Source of the DNA: Mycoplana dimorpha
GTDB lineage: Bacteria > Pseudomonadota > Alphaproteobacteria > Rhizobiales > Rhizobiaceae
Length of the DNA: 64,000 bases
Assembly (NCBI RefSeq): GCF_003046475.1
Contig: NZ_PZZZ01000003.1
Location: 496,001-560,000, forward strand
Reading direction: 5' to 3'
Part shown: piece after piece, positions 38,827 through 49,766 of the stretch
How positions within the stretch are numbered: position 1 is the stretch's first letter
How the letters are laid out: every line of letters begins with the position of its first letter
Notes under the pieces: model-generated
Told to the model about the DNA's origin: nothing
The model's input: only the letters and a program-made list of their open reading frames with translations
Database searches by the model: none
Program-made: the position numbers and the translations under genes

Positions 38827-40035
38827 TCAGTCGCGGAGCACGGCTGCGAACTGCTCGACGGCCCAGTCCACCTGATCGGCGTTTATGACGAGCGGCGGGG
38901 CGATGCGGATCGTATCGCCGTGGGTGTCTTTGGCGAGGATGCCGCGCTCCTTCAGTGCCTCGCAATACTTGCGCGCGCCGCCGGCGGCCGGGTCGAGCTC
39001 GACGGCGAGCATCAGGCCGCGCCCGCGCACCTCCTTGATGATGTTGGAGCGGATGTCGGTGAGGCCTTGGTGGAAGCGCTCGCCCATGCGGGCGGCGTTG
39101 CCGATCATGTCCTCCTCGGTCAACACGCGCAGCGCGGCGCGGGCGATGGCGCAGGCGAGCGGATTGCCGCCGAAGGTCGAGCCGTGCTGGCCGGGTTTCA
39201 GCACGCCGAGAACCTCGCTGTTGGAGAGCACCGCCGAGACCGGATAGAAGCCGCCCGACAGCGCCTTGCCGACCAGCGTCACGTCGGCCTCGATCTTCTC
39301 GTGCTCCTCGGCCAGCAGCTTGCCGGTGCGGCCGAGGCCGGTCTGGATCTCGTCGAGGATCAGCGTGATGCCGTGCCTGGTGCAGAGCTCGCGCACGGCG
39401 GCGAAATAGCCGGCCGGCGGGATCAGCACTCCGGCCTCGCCCTGGATCGGCTCAACCAGGAAGGCAACGGTGTTTTCGGTGATCGCCGCGCGGAACGCGT
39501 CGATGTCGCCGAAGGGCACGTGCCTGAAGCCGGGGGCGAACGGGCCGAAACCCTCGCGGGCATCGGGATCGGTCGAGAAGCCGACGATCCCCATGGTGCG
39601 GCCGTGGAAGTTGTTGTTGCAGACGATGATCTCGGCCTTGTCCCTTTCGACGCCCTTGACCTCGTAGCCCCATTTGCGGACGGCCTTGATCGCCGTTTCC
39701 ACGGCTTCCGCGCCGGAGTTCATCGGCAGCACCTTGTGCGAGCCGGTCAGTGCGGCGATCTCTTCGTAGAAGGGGGCGAGCTGCTCGTTGCGGAAGGCGC
39801 GCGAGGTGAGCGTCAGCTTCTTCGCCTGCTCGATCATCGCCTCCAGGATCTTCGGGTGGCAGTGGCCCTGGTTGACGGCCGAATAGGCCGAGAGGCAGTC
39901 GAGATAGCGGTTGCCGTCGATGTCCCAGACATGGACGCCCTCGCCACGCGACAGCACGACGTCGAGCGGCTTGTAGTTATGGGCGCCGAGGCGGTATTCG
40001 GTTTCGATCAGGCTAGCGGTCGTCGGGCTCATCAT
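38827..40035 (-). CDS. rocD: ornithine aminotransferase
   Basis: 402 residues, class III PLP aminotransferase that converts ornithine and 2-oxoglutarate to glutamate semialdehyde and glutamate. The Schiff-base lysine is in [15 protein letters not shown] (around residue 255), the cofactor-binding Asp in [14 protein letters not shown], and [12 protein letters not shown] is typical of OAT. It follows rocF by 13 bp, so arginine is broken down to ornithine and then to glutamate semialdehyde by one operon. Confidence 0.93.
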   Translation of the reverse strand: MMSPTTASLIETEYRLGAHNYKPLDVVLSRGEGVHVWDIDGNRYLDCLSAYSAVNQGHCHPKILEAMIEQAKKLTLTSRAFRNEQLAPFYEEIAALTGSHKVLPMNSGAEAVETAIKAVRKWGYEVKGVERDKAEIIVCNNNFHGRTMGIVGFSTDPDAREGFGPFAPGFRHVPFGDIDAFRAAITENTVAFLVEPIQGEAGVLIPPAGYFAAVRELCTRHGITLILDEIQTGLGRTGKLLAEEHEKIEADVTLVGKALSGGFYPVSAVLSNSEVLGVLKPGQHGSTFGGNPLACAIARAALRVLTEEDMIGNAARMGERFHQGLTDIRSNIIKEVRGRGLMLAVELDPAAGGARKYCEALKERGILAKDTHGDTIRIAPPLVINADQVDWAVEQFAAVLRD

Positions 40036-40048
40036 TTCCTCCAGATGA

Positions 40049-40984
40049 TCAGGCGCTGCGCGTCGGGCGGTCCAGGACGCGGCGGCCGAAAAGGCTTGCG
40101 GTCAGTTCGACGAGGATGCGCGCGCTCTTGCCGCGGTCGTCGAGGAACGGGTTCAGTTCCACCAGGTCCAGCGAGGCGACCAGGCCGCTGTCGCAGAGCA
40201 TCTCCATGATCAGGTGCGCCTCGCGGAAGGTGGCGCCGCCCGGAACGGTGGTGCCGACGCCGGGCGCGATCTCCGGATCGAGGAAGTCGACGTCGAGGCT
40301 GACATGCAGCAGTCCGCCCTTCTGGCGCACGGTGTCGATGATCTCGCGCATGATGCCGGCTATGCCGGTCTCGTCCACCGCGCGCATGTCGTAGACGTTG
40401 ACGCCATGCTCGGCGATCTCGACGCGCTCGCGTTCGTCGACGGAGCGGATGCCGACCTGGAAAACGTTTTTCGGATCGACCAGCGGCCGGTCGGCGGCAA
40501 GGATCGGCGCGAACTCGGCCTTGCCGCAGAAGAACGCCACCGGCATGCCGTGCATGTTGCCGGAGGGCGAGGTCTCGGGCGAGTTGAAGTCGGCATGGGC
40601 ATCGAGCCACAACACGAAGAGCGGCTTTCCGACGTCCTTGGCATGGCGGGCCATGCCGGAGACACTGCCCATCGACAGGGCGTGATCGCCGCCGAGAATC
40701 AGCGGAAACCGTCCCGCGCGGGCCGCTTCGTGCACCGCCGCATCGAGCGCGCGCGTGAAGCCGGCTACCACCTGCAGGTGGTTGGCGCGCGGATGGCTGG
40801 CGAGATCGCGGGCCGGCAGCGGCTTCAGGTCGCCTTCGTCGACGATGGCGTGGCCGAGCTCGGCGAGGGTGCTGTCGATGCCGGCGATCCTGAGCGCCGT
40901 CGGTCCCATGGCGGCGCCGCGGCGCCCCGACCCTTCCTCGAGCGGCGCGCCGATCAGCGCGATGGTTTGCTTCTGAGCCGTCAT
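40049..40984 (-). CDS. rocF: arginase
   Basis: 311 residues from the ATG at 40984 ([18 protein letters not shown]); an ATG eight codons earlier lacks family character. Arginase hydrolyses arginine to ornithine and urea with a binuclear manganese site. The metal motifs are visible as [23 protein letters not shown] and [14 protein letters not shown]. It is the first gene of rocFD and divergent from an Lrp-type regulator that probably controls it in response to arginine or ornithine. Confidence 0.94.
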   Translation of the reverse strand: MTAQKQTIALIGAPLEEGSGRRGAAMGPTALRIAGIDSTLAELGHAIVDEGDLKPLPARDLASHPRANHLQVVAGFTRALDAAVHEAARAGRFPLILGGDHALSMGSVSGMARHAKDVGKPLFVLWLDAHADFNSPETSPSGNMHGMPVAFFCGKAEFAPILAADRPLVDPKNVFQVGIRSVDERERVEIAEHGVNVYDMRAVDETGIAGIMREIIDTVRQKGGLLHVSLDVDFLDPEIAPGVGTTVPGGATFREAHLIMEMLCDSGLVASLDLVELNPFLDDRGKSARILVELTASLFGRRVLDRPTRSA

Positions 40985-41129
40985 GTCCAATCCCCGCAGA
41001 GCGCGCATTCCTGGTTCCGGGGCGAGCCGGATTTTTTGCGATTATTGCCCCTCACGGCGTTGGCAAAAAGAGGGTAAACTGGCACATGGAAGGCGGAAAA
41101 CAGCGTTATGACAAGCAGGTGAGAGCAGA

Positions 41130-41570
41130 ATGATAAGTCTCGACGATCTCGACCACGCCCTCATCAGCGCGCTTCGTCATAATGCACGCACGCCGGTCTC
41201 CTCGCTTGCGGCAATGACCGGTACGTCGCGGGCGACGGTGTCGGCGCGCATCGACAGGCTCGTGCAGTCGGGCACCATCGCGGGGTTCACGATCCGCACC
41301 GGCGCCGAGCTCAGCGGCAGCGGCGTTCGCGCCGTCGTGATGATCGAAGTGCTCGGCAAGATGGCCGATCGGGTCGCCGCGCAATTGCGCGGGCTGCCGC
41401 AGGTCCGCGCCCTCCATTCGACCAATGGCCGCTGGGACTTCATCGCCGAGCTGGAGGACAAGGATCTCGGCACATTCGACGAGACCTTGCGCCGCATCCG
41501 CCTGATCGACGGGATCAACTCGACGGAGACGAACATCCTGTTGAAGACGACCAAGAACGCGCTGGCCTAG
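41130..41570 (+). CDS. Lrp/AsnC family transcriptional regulator
   Basis: 146 residues. The N-terminal helix-turn-helix (LDDLDHALISALRHNARTPV, then TGTSRATVSARIDRLVQSG) is followed by a RAM-type effector domain beginning near VRAVVMIEVLGK. It is divergent from rocF across 145 bp, which is the standard arrangement for a local activator of arginine catabolism in rhizobia and agrobacteria. The ligand is inferred, not seen. Confidence 0.88.
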   Translation: MISLDDLDHALISALRHNARTPVSSLAAMTGTSRATVSARIDRLVQSGTIAGFTIRTGAELSGSGVRAVVMIEVLGKMADRVAAQLRGLPQVRALHSTNGRWDFIAELEDKDLGTFDETLRRIRLIDGINSTETNILLKTTKNALA

Positions 41571-41717
41571 CCGGCGCGCAACACACCCGACTGCCACCGT
41601 GATCGTCGGCTGCAGCAATCTCCTGCGGCGTCCCGACGTACAGTGCCGCAGGCGGTGCTGCCAGCGGCGCGGCCGCACTCGACGAAGCGCCAGCTGCCAT
41701 CCCGTCGGGGCCGATCG

Positions 41718-44700
41718 TCAGTATTCCTTTTCGTAGAAGATGCCGGCGGCGCCGCCGCCGTCGCTGCCGGCCTCGCCGCGCAGCTTCACGCCCCGGCCGA
41801 TGTCGAGGTTGATCGCCGCCTTGCCGCCGCCCGTTTCCGGATCCTGCTTCAGCTCGAGATAGGTGCGGTCGTTCAGGTACTTGCCGGCCGAGACCTGGGC
41901 ACGGCCCTTCGAATCGGTGGTGATGTCGAGGTCGTCGATGCCGAGCTTGCTGCGCAGGCCCTCGAGCAGGGAACCGCTGCCGCCGCCGGCGAGATCGCTT
42001 ACGGCCGCGGCCAGCTGGGCGATCTGGAAGGCGGAGAGGTTGGTCATCGAGCGGCCGAAGATCAGCCGCGCCAGGATCTCGTCCTGCGGCAGGGCCGGCG
42101 AGGAGGTGAAGCTCACCGTCGGGTCGTTGGCGGGGCCGGTAATGGAGATGTTGATCGTCGTCGCGGCGGCGCTGGTGGTCGCGACGAAATCGATCGTCGG
42201 AACGAGGCCGCCGGTGAAGCCGATGTGGCCGCGCGTGAAATCCAGCCGCTTCGCCAGGATCTCCAGCCGCCCGCGCCGCAGGTCGAAGCCGCCGGAGACG
42301 ACCGGGTCCAGCGAGGTGCCGCGCAGCGTCAGGCGGCCGCCGAGTTCGGCATTGACGCCGCGGCCGCGCACGAAGATGCGGCCGGGCGCGTCGACCTGCA
42401 GGTCGAGGCCGATGGCGCGCGGTTCGCCGCCACTGCTGCCCTGGTCGTCCCGGAGGGCGGCCGCCATCGCCTCGACGCTGCGCGGTGCGTTGCGGTGCTT
42501 GATGTCGATCTCGGAAAGCGAGCCCGGCAGCTTCTGCGGGATGGTGATGTTGGCGCGGCGGATGTCGATGCGCCCGCCCAGCACCGGCCCGGCCAGCAGC
42601 GGGCCCTTGAGGGTCAGGTTGCCGTCGATATTGGCGTTCACCAGCCGGCCGTCGACATAGGTGACGTTGTCCAGTTTGATCGACAGGTCGGCCGGGAAGT
42701 TCGAGCCGGCGACGATGCCGACGGTGCCGGTCGCGGTGATGCGGCCGCCGGTGGCGACCCGGCCGCTCAACTGCTGGATCACGGCCTCGCGGCCGTCGAG
42801 CGAGACGCGGCCGGCGAGGTCCTCGATCGCGAGGTTGCGCCGCACGTCCACCATGCGGCTGCCGGACGTGGAGACCGTGCCGGTGATGGATGGGGTCTGC
42901 GCCGGTCCGCGCACCGCCAGCTCGACCGTCGCGTTGCCGCTGAGCACGAAGCCCTGCTCGCCGAGCGGCGCCTGGATCACCGCGAAGGGCAGGGTGCCGG
43001 AGACGTTGAGGTCGAGCTGCATGGCGCCGGTGACACCGGCCGTGCCGCCGCCGCTGAAGGCAAGCCCGTCGGGGCCGGAAAGCCGCGTCTGCACGCTGAC
43101 CGCATTGTCGTCGAAACTGCCGTCGGCACTGATCGTCAGCGCGCCGACGCCGGCGGCCCGCGTCTGGCTCGTCGCCGCGCCGTTCCAGGTCAGCGCATAG
43201 GTCGCCTGCGGTGCGGCGGCGGTGCCTTTGACTTCGACGGTGCCGGCGATGGTGCCCTCGGCGCCGAGCTCGGGAGCAACAACGTTTGCGAGGCTCGCCG
43301 GCACGGCGTCGACCCGCACGGCCAGGGCAAGCCGTTCACCCGCCGTGCCGCTGACGGCAACCGTGCCGCTGCCGGTCTGGATCGTGACGCCATCCGTCGC
43401 GACGGTGCCGCCGCGAACCGTCAGCACGCTCGGCCGGGCGAGCCGGAGGGCGATCCCGCGCGGGGCCGCCTCGAGCGTGTCGAGGCCGATCGCCATGCCA
43501 TCCGGCCGTTGCTCCACCGAACCGTTGATCGACACCGGCGCGCCGTCGTGGCGGGCCTTCAGGTCGAAGGTGGTCTTCGGCCCCTGCTGCTCGAAGCTCA
43601 CGGCCAGCGCCTCGAGCCGGTTGGCGCCGGAGGCAAGCGCTTCCGCCTGCACCGTGCCCGAAATGGCGAGCGCGCGAAGATTGTCGCTCTTCAGGTCGAT
43701 CCGTGGACGCTCGATGCGAAGCTGGTCGCGCGTCATGCCCGAGCCGCTCGCCTGCACGGTGAGGGCCGTCTTGCCCCCGGCGGCATGGATCGTCGCCGAA
43801 CCGGCAAGATCGCCCTTGGCCTGCTGGCCGGCCATTGCCGCAAGCAGCCCGATGTCGGGGAAATTGAACGTCACGGTGCCGTCGGGCAGGAAATCCGCGT
43901 TGAGCTTCAGCGCGCCGGTCAGCACGTTTTCGCCGATCCGCGCGTCGATGGACGGGATCGAAACGGTTCCGTCCTGCGAAACGATGCTCGACCTGACATT
44001 GATCGCCTGTCCGCCGATCGCGCCCGTCGCCATGAGGTTGCCGGACGGCGCGTTGCGGTCGGCGGTGCCGTCGAGGGTGACGACGAGGTCGCTCAGGGCG
44101 CGGCCGGCAAGCTCGGCGCCGCTTGACTGCAACTCGGCCTTGACGCCGAGCGCGGTCAGGGGACCGGAGGCCGTCGCCTCGAAGGTGGCGCGGCCGCTTG
44201 CGTCGGCGAGCAGCTTGCCGAGGTCGGGCAGGGTGCCGGAAAGGCTGGCCTCGAGTTTCTGATCGGCAAGTTTCGCGGTACCCTTGGCCGTGACGGCGTC
44301 GGAGGCGAGGTCGAAGGACTGGGCGGTAACGGTGCCGTCAGGCGCGCGCACCAGATCGGCCGTCAGCCGCAGCGGCTTGTCGAGGCGTGCGGCAAGCGCC
44401 GCCGGCAGCGCGCCCGCCGCCGCCGTCGCCTCGAGCTTTACTCCCGCCGAGCCGTCTTCCCGGACGAAATGGCCATCGGCCTTCATGTTCATGGCGGCCC
44501 CGTCGATCGCGACGTCGCTGAAATCGATGCGCTCGGGGGTTACCGAAAGTGCCGCGGTCGCGTTCAATGGCGCCTGCAGCAGCCGGTTCGCATCAACGTT
44601 CATCAGATCGAGCATGCCGAGCTTGGCGCCGAGCTTCATATTGCCGCGCCGCCCGATCAGGTCGAAGGATTCGCTGCTGACGACGATGTCGGCATCGGAG

Positions 44701-47459
44701 ACCGCCGCCTGCGGCGTCTGCGCGGACTGGATTGTGGCCGCAAGCGAGACCGCCGCCGCCTTCAATTCGCCCGACAAGGTCAGCTGCGCCGTCTTGATGC
44801 GCGCCACCGCCGTGCCGCCGCCGTCGAGCGGCAGGCGATACTCCGCTGGACCGTCGGCGCCGGTCAGGTTGACCGCGAGGCTGCTGTGGCCGGCCGGATT
44901 GGCCGAGCCGGAAACCGAAATGACGCCGCCGGCGGCGTTGACCTTGAGATGGTCGAACCGGATGTCGCCGCCGGCCATGGTAATCGAGGCGGCCTCCTTA
45001 AGTGTCAGCGGGAAGCCGGCCACCACGGCATCGAGCGTCTTCAGCGCGATGACCGTTGCGTCCTCGTGGCGCATGACATCGCCCTTGAGCGCGAGCGGGG
45101 CGTTCTCGAAGCGGCCGGAAACATTGAGGCCCGTGGTGTTGCCCGAATGGGTGAAGGCGACGACCGGCGCCTCCAGGTCGTTCTCGCCGGCGCGGAGCAC
45201 GTCGGCTGCCAGCGTGCCCGATACGACAAGCGCCCGCAGGTCCTCGACTTCGGCCGTCAGCACCGGCTTGAGGATCGCCGCGGCGTCGCGGCGGATTTCG
45301 GTTCCCTGCGCCGTAAGCGCGAGCGAGCCCTTGCCATCCGTGTTCTTGAAGGTCAGCGAGCCGGTGAGGTCGCCGGAAAGGCTCTGGCCGGCGAGCGTCG
45401 CCAGCGTGGCGAGTTCCGGGAACTCGAAGCCGATCGTGCCGTCCGGCATCAAGCCCTCGCCAAGCGTCAGCGAACCTTGCAGCCGGTTCTTGCCGACGGT
45501 CCCCTCCAGCGTCGGCACCACGATCTGGCCAGCGTCGGAGCGGACGCTGGAGCGCAGGTCGATCGGCTGGCCGTTCATCGCTGCGGTGACTGTGAATTCG
45601 CCGGCGGGCGCGCTTGCCGAGGCCTTGCCCTGCAGGTCGAGGGTGATGTTGTCGAGGGTGCGGCCCGAAAGCGCCAGCCGGTCGGAAGTCACCTTCGCCT
45701 GCACGTTGGGGCCGTCCAGTGGACCGCTAGCGGTGGCGTCGAAGGCAACCTGGCCGCTGCCGCCGGCGATGAAGGCACCGGCGTCGAGCAGGCGGCCGGC
45801 GAGCTTCACCTGCAGCGATCCGTTCGCAAGTTCGGCCGCGCCGGTCGCTTCGGCGATGTTCGATTTCAGCGTCAGATCCGTCAGCGAGACGCGGCCCGGC
45901 CGGATGGCGGCCTGCCCGTTGAGGGCGATCGTCCCTTCCACCTTCGCAGCGGCAGCGTCCGGCAGGACGCCAGGGGCGGCGAAGAGCTGGAAGGCGGCCG
46001 TGCCGGTCTTAGAGGCGATGTGGTAGGCGCCGGTGATCTGTCCGCCGATGCTGCCGCTTTCGATCGAGACCGGTTCGAAGGCGACCTGTCCGGACGAAAA
46101 TGCGAGCGCTCCCTCGACCTTCAGCGGCGTGGCGACGAGGCGGTCGAGATGCGGGTTCGACATCGCCGAGCGTTCCGCCGTCAGGACGACGCTCGCATGG
46201 CCGCTTTTCGTCGACAGGTTGAGATCGGCGCTGCTGGCGGTCAAAAGCACGCTTTCAACCCGACCCTGCGGCAGGGTCGCATTGGCGAGATTGACGTTGA
46301 CGTTGACCGCGGTCGCATCAGCCGGGCCGGAGGCGACGACTTGCACCCCGTAGAGGTCGGCGGCGAGCGTTCCTTCCGCAAGCGGCCAGCGGATCGGAAT
46401 CGGCTTCTGTCCGGCACCGGTCAGCCGCACATTCAGGTCGTTGTCGCCCTTGGTCTGCAGCGTGCCGCCGGCGTTCAGCGCCAGAGCTGCGGTGGTGACC
46501 AGCCCGCGGTCGATCCGCAGCACGCTCGCGCCGTCGGTGGCGGCGCTGACGTCGATCGCCGTGGTGCCTGTGAACAGCGGGCGCAATTGCGGCGGCAACA
46601 GCGCCTCGAAGGTTCCGCCGCCCTTCAGCGCCACGGTGTGCACCCCCGCCGGCGAAAGCGCATGGCGGGCGTCGAGCTCGACCACCTGGCTGTCGTCGAC
46701 GGATGCGGTCAGTCGACCGTTCCATTGCGACAGTGGCCCGTCGCCGGTCAGCTTCAAGGCGACGGCCGGCTCGCCGGGGAGACCCAGCGCGTGTGCCAGC
46801 ATTCCGCCGGGCGGTTCTGAGACGTCGGCGTTCAGCCTCAGTTCGTTCGCGCCGGGATTGAAGGCCAGGTCGGCGACGGCCGAGGTGCCGGCGTGGTCCT
46901 TGTCCGCCAGCGCCACTTGCAGCGCCACGCTCTGCCGGTCGTAGCCGCCGCTGCCCGTCAGGCGCAGGTGCTGCTCCTTGCCGGCCACCGCCTCGGCGAG
47001 CCTGATGTCGGGAATTTCGAGGCTGTCGACCTGGGCGGTAATGGGCAGCCTGAAGGATTTCCCGGGGGAGGTCTGCGGCTGCTTGACGGCTGCAACCGGG
47101 CGGCGGGACATGGCGAGCGACCCGGCCGATGCCCGTTCGGCGTTGAACTGGAGGAAAAACAGGTCCAGCGGCGCCCAGTCGACGGAGACGTCATGCAGTT
47201 CGGCGAAGATCCCGTCCCGGTCGGCAAGCGTGATCGCGCCGGCCCGGAAGCGCCCCGTCAGCAGCCCCGACGGTTTCGAAATCGCAACGCGGGTGTTTGA
47301 GCCGGCCGTCGCATCCTCGACGAAGGAGGCGGCCAGGCGCGCTCCGGGGTCGGTGAAGCCGACGAAGCCGATCGCGATCACGAGAAGGAATACGACCAGG
47401 GCAACGACGTAGCCGATGTAACGAAGCGCCTGCTGCAGGATTTTGAGAAACCGGTCCAT
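41718..47459 (-). CDS. tamB: translocation and assembly module subunit TamB
   Basis: 1913 residues. An N-terminal membrane anchor (about residues 14-36) is followed by a very long periplasmic region of short beta-strand repeats (AsmA/TamB-like beta-taco), rich in Gly, Ala, Thr and Asp, spanning the periplasm. The C-terminal DUF490 part includes PTIDFVATTSAAATTINISI and EILARLIFGRSMTNLS and ends FYEKEY. TamB works with the outer membrane protein TamA, and in other bacteria has also been linked to phospholipid transport. It is 109 bp downstream of tamA on the same strand. Confidence 0.93.
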   Translation of the reverse strand: MDRFLKILQQALRYIGYVVALVVFLLVIAIGFVGFTDPGARLAASFVEDATAGSNTRVAISKPSGLLTGRFRAGAITLADRDGIFAELHDVSVDWAPLDLFFLQFNAERASAGSLAMSRRPVAAVKQPQTSPGKSFRLPITAQVDSLEIPDIRLAEAVAGKEQHLRLTGSGGYDRQSVALQVALADKDHAGTSAVADLAFNPGANELRLNADVSEPPGGMLAHALGLPGEPAVALKLTGDGPLSQWNGRLTASVDDSQVVELDARHALSPAGVHTVALKGGGTFEALLPPQLRPLFTGTTAIDVSAATDGASVLRIDRGLVTTAALALNAGGTLQTKGDNDLNVRLTGAGQKPIPIRWPLAEGTLAADLYGVQVVASGPADATAVNVNVNLANATLPQGRVESVLLTASSADLNLSTKSGHASVVLTAERSAMSNPHLDRLVATPLKVEGALAFSSGQVAFEPVSIESGSIGGQITGAYHIASKTGTAAFQLFAAPGVLPDAAAAKVEGTIALNGQAAIRPGRVSLTDLTLKSNIAEATGAAELANGSLQVKLAGRLLDAGAFIAGGSGQVAFDATASGPLDGPNVQAKVTSDRLALSGRTLDNITLDLQGKASASAPAGEFTVTAAMNGQPIDLRSSVRSDAGQIVVPTLEGTVGKNRLQGSLTLGEGLMPDGTIGFEFPELATLATLAGQSLSGDLTGSLTFKNTDGKGSLALTAQGTEIRRDAAAILKPVLTAEVEDLRALVVSGTLAADVLRAGENDLEAPVVAFTHSGNTTGLNVSGRFENAPLALKGDVMRHEDATVIALKTLDAVVAGFPLTLKEAASITMAGGDIRFDHLKVNAAGGVISVSGSANPAGHSSLAVNLTGADGPAEYRLPLDGGGTAVARIKTAQLTLSGELKAAAVSLAATIQSAQTPQAAVSDADIVVSSESFDLIGRRGNMKLGAKLGMLDLMNVDANRLLQAPLNATAALSVTPERIDFSDVAIDGAAMNMKADGHFVREDGSAGVKLEATAAAGALPAALAARLDKPLRLTADLVRAPDGTVTAQSFDLASDAVTAKGTAKLADQKLEASLSGTLPDLGKLLADASGRATFEATASGPLTALGVKAELQSSGAELAGRALSDLVVTLDGTADRNAPSGNLMATGAIGGQAINVRSSIVSQDGTVSIPSIDARIGENVLTGALKLNADFLPDGTVTFNFPDIGLLAAMAGQQAKGDLAGSATIHAAGGKTALTVQASGSGMTRDQLRIERPRIDLKSDNLRALAISGTVQAEALASGANRLEALAVSFEQQGPKTTFDLKARHDGAPVSINGSVEQRPDGMAIGLDTLEAAPRGIALRLARPSVLTVRGGTVATDGVTIQTGSGTVAVSGTAGERLALAVRVDAVPASLANVVAPELGAEGTIAGTVEVKGTAAAPQATYALTWNGAATSQTRAAGVGALTISADGSFDDNAVSVQTRLSGPDGLAFSGGGTAGVTGAMQLDLNVSGTLPFAVIQAPLGEQGFVLSGNATVELAVRGPAQTPSITGTVSTSGSRMVDVRRNLAIEDLAGRVSLDGREAVIQQLSGRVATGGRITATGTVGIVAGSNFPADLSIKLDNVTYVDGRLVNANIDGNLTLKGPLLAGPVLGGRIDIRRANITIPQKLPGSLSEIDIKHRNAPRSVEAMAAALRDDQGSSGGEPRAIGLDLQVDAPGRIFVRGRGVNAELGGRLTLRGTSLDPVVSGGFDLRRGRLEILAKRLDFTRGHIGFTGGLVPTIDFVATTSAAATTINISITGPANDPTVSFTSSPALPQDEILARLIFGRSMTNLSAFQIAQLAAAVSDLAGGGSGSLLEGLRSKLGIDDLDITTDSKGRAQVSAGKYLNDRTYLELKQDPETGGGKAAINLDIGRGVKLRGEAGSDGGGAAGIFYEKEY

Positions 47460-47568
47460 GATTCAAGTCCTACCGCATCCTTCCCGAAACCGGAATCCGT
47501 TTCCGGTCCGGCCTGGCAGTTTCAAGCCACCGCCCTCCGTCGGTCGAGCGCGGTGTCCCCTGGCCGGT

Positions 47569-49488
47569 TCAAAATGCCTGGCCGATACCGGCATAGATGC
47601 CGAAGGAGTCGCCGCCCGGATAGGGGTTCAGCGGCACGGCAACGTCGACCCGGATCGGCCCGAATGGCGTTGCATAGCGGAACCCGAGGCCGGCGCCGGC
47701 CCGGATGTCGTTGAAATCGGGCAGTTCGTCACGCCCGACCGTGCCGACATCGAGGAACGGCACGATGCCGATCTTCTCGGTGACGCCGACGCGCGCCTCT
47801 GCCGATGCCAGCACATAGGAGCGCCCGCCGAGCGGCTTTCCGTCGTCGTTGCGCGGCGAAATGTCCTGGAAGGCGTAGCCGCGCACCGTCCCGCCACCGC
47901 CGAGATAGAAGCGGCGCGGCGCCGGGATATCCACCAGCCTGTCGCCGCCCACCAGCGTCCCGGCACCGAGCCGGCCGGCCAGGATCAGGCGATCCTCCGC
48001 ACCGAACGCCCGGTAGCTGGAGACCGCGCTCTCGAAGCTCGAAAACACGGTGCCCCCGACGAACTCGTAGCTCGGCTTGGCGTTGATCATCGCCCGGTAG
48101 CCGCGCATCGGGTTGAGCTTGTCGTCGCGGGTGTCGCGGACATATTCGATCGGCAGGGCGGCCGTCAGATAGGTGTTGTGGCCGAAGGCGTCGTCGACGT
48201 CCATCCACGCGCCCTCGGTACCGAAGGACAGCGTGTCGATGTCGGTCAGCTCGAAGCTCGCGCCCGCGGCGAGCGTGAGCGTCTTGGCGTCGTAGGCGTC
48301 GGTGTCGGTCACGGCGGCCTTGAGGCTGGCGGTGAAGGTGGAGGCGGGACCGAACGCCCCCGGCTTGGCGAAGATGAAACCGGCGGAATAGTCGAGTTCG
48401 TTGACGCCGTTGCCCTGGCCGATCCCGTTGATCGCCCCCTCGATCCGCAGCGATTCGGCGCGGCCGAACAGGTTGCGGTGTCCCCAGTAGCCCTGCAGGC
48501 CGAAGCCATCGATGGTGGAGAGCTGCGCACCCGCCCCGAAATAGCGCTGCTTGCCCTCCGAAACCTCGATCGTCAGCGGCAGCGTGCCGTTCGGGGCCAG
48601 CTGGTTCGCCTCGCGGATGGTGACGCTGGAGAAGACGCCGAGCTGGCGCAGCCTGTCGGCGGCCTTGGCGAGCCGCTCGGGCGAATAGGGCTGCCCCGCA
48701 TTGATTCGCGAATAGTATTTTACGAAGCCGGGATCGACGTTCTTCGTGCCGGTCACGGCGACGTCGCCGACATCCGCCACCGGCCCGCCTTCGGCACGGA
48801 TGACGACGTCGACCGTGTTGGTCTTGTGATCGGCGGTGGCGCTGCGGTCGACGAGCTTCGCAAGCGGGCGGCCCTCGGCCTTCAAGTCCGCCACCACCTG
48901 CTCGCCGGCCTTGATGATGATGGTCGAGTCCGCCCGGGCGCCGCGGACGAGCCCGTAGTCTGCAGGGTTGCGCCCGGCGGCGTCGCCCGCAAGCGTCACC
49001 TTGTTGAAGGTGAAGACCGGACCGGGGCGAACCGTCACGCGGACCGGCACCTTGCCGGCGGGGAAATCGGGAATGGGCGGCAGCGCCTCCAGCGGCGTCC
49101 CGGCGATCCGCACCTCCACGACGCCACCATAGCGGGCCTTCTCGTAGAGCGCGGCAAGGATGCGGTCGCGGTCGTCGCGCGCCTTGATGACGAGGCCGAG
49201 GTCGCCGGAAACCGGTTTGCCTTCGTCCTGCTTCAGAAGCGAACTGGCCTCGATCGCGTCCTTCAGTTCGGTGTCTTCGGTACCGGTATCGAGCGTCAGG
49301 GTGTAGTTGACCGGATCGATGACCTCCGGTTCCTCCTCCTTGCTCTCGAAAAGCGTCAGGCCGAAAATCTTGATGGCGTAGGCCGGCGTGGCGGCAAGCG
49401 GCAGCGCGACAAGCACGGAAGCGATCACCAGACTGGTGCCCGCCCGCAGATACGCACTACCCCATCTCGGCCGGTTACGCTGCCGCAT
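47569..49488 (-). CDS. tamA: outer membrane autotransporter assembly factor TamA
   Basis: 639 residues. A signal peptide (cleaved after about residue 38, ATPAYA) precedes three POTRA-like domains (about 45-280) and a 16-strand beta barrel of the Omp85 family ending in the expected aromatic C-terminus (GIGQAF). VRGYAFQDISPRNDDGKPLG is the conserved loop region and GAGLGFRYATPFGPIRVDVA the last strands. It forms an outer-membrane pore complex with TamB downstream. Confidence 0.93.
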   Translation of the reverse strand: MRQRNRPRWGSAYLRAGTSLVIASVLVALPLAATPAYAIKIFGLTLFESKEEEPEVIDPVNYTLTLDTGTEDTELKDAIEASSLLKQDEGKPVSGDLGLVIKARDDRDRILAALYEKARYGGVVEVRIAGTPLEALPPIPDFPAGKVPVRVTVRPGPVFTFNKVTLAGDAAGRNPADYGLVRGARADSTIIIKAGEQVVADLKAEGRPLAKLVDRSATADHKTNTVDVVIRAEGGPVADVGDVAVTGTKNVDPGFVKYYSRINAGQPYSPERLAKAADRLRQLGVFSSVTIREANQLAPNGTLPLTIEVSEGKQRYFGAGAQLSTIDGFGLQGYWGHRNLFGRAESLRIEGAINGIGQGNGVNELDYSAGFIFAKPGAFGPASTFTASLKAAVTDTDAYDAKTLTLAAGASFELTDIDTLSFGTEGAWMDVDDAFGHNTYLTAALPIEYVRDTRDDKLNPMRGYRAMINAKPSYEFVGGTVFSSFESAVSSYRAFGAEDRLILAGRLGAGTLVGGDRLVDIPAPRRFYLGGGGTVRGYAFQDISPRNDDGKPLGGRSYVLASAEARVGVTEKIGIVPFLDVGTVGRDELPDFNDIRAGAGLGFRYATPFGPIRVDVAVPLNPYPGGDSFGIYAGIGQAF

Positions 49489-49707
49489 ACGCTTTCGTTG
49501 CCCTTCCCGTTCCGACGAACGGCCGGTCGCCCCGGCCCTTCCTCAGAGTGTGCGGCCCTCAAGTCCGAACGACGGACCGGCGCGCCACGCAGGCTCGCTC
49601 TGAGCCTAGCGCGTTAGCATTTCCCTAAGATTAACGGCGGTTCTAGCCCGGGGGGGCGGAAAAATTGAACCGGCAGGCGGATTTCCACGGCAGGCGTTGC
49701 ATTCATG

Positions 49708-49734
49708 CAAAAAGACCCCGGGCAAGCCGGGGTC
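49708..49734 (-). terminator. intrinsic terminator after the small lipoprotein gene
   Basis: On the minus strand a perfect 8-bp stem GACCCCGG/CCGGGGTC with a five-base loop is followed by TTTTTG. It is 33 bp after the stop of the lipoprotein gene. Confidence 0.9.
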
Positions 49735-49766
49735 TCGTCGATGTGCCAATGCGATGCGCTTGAGGA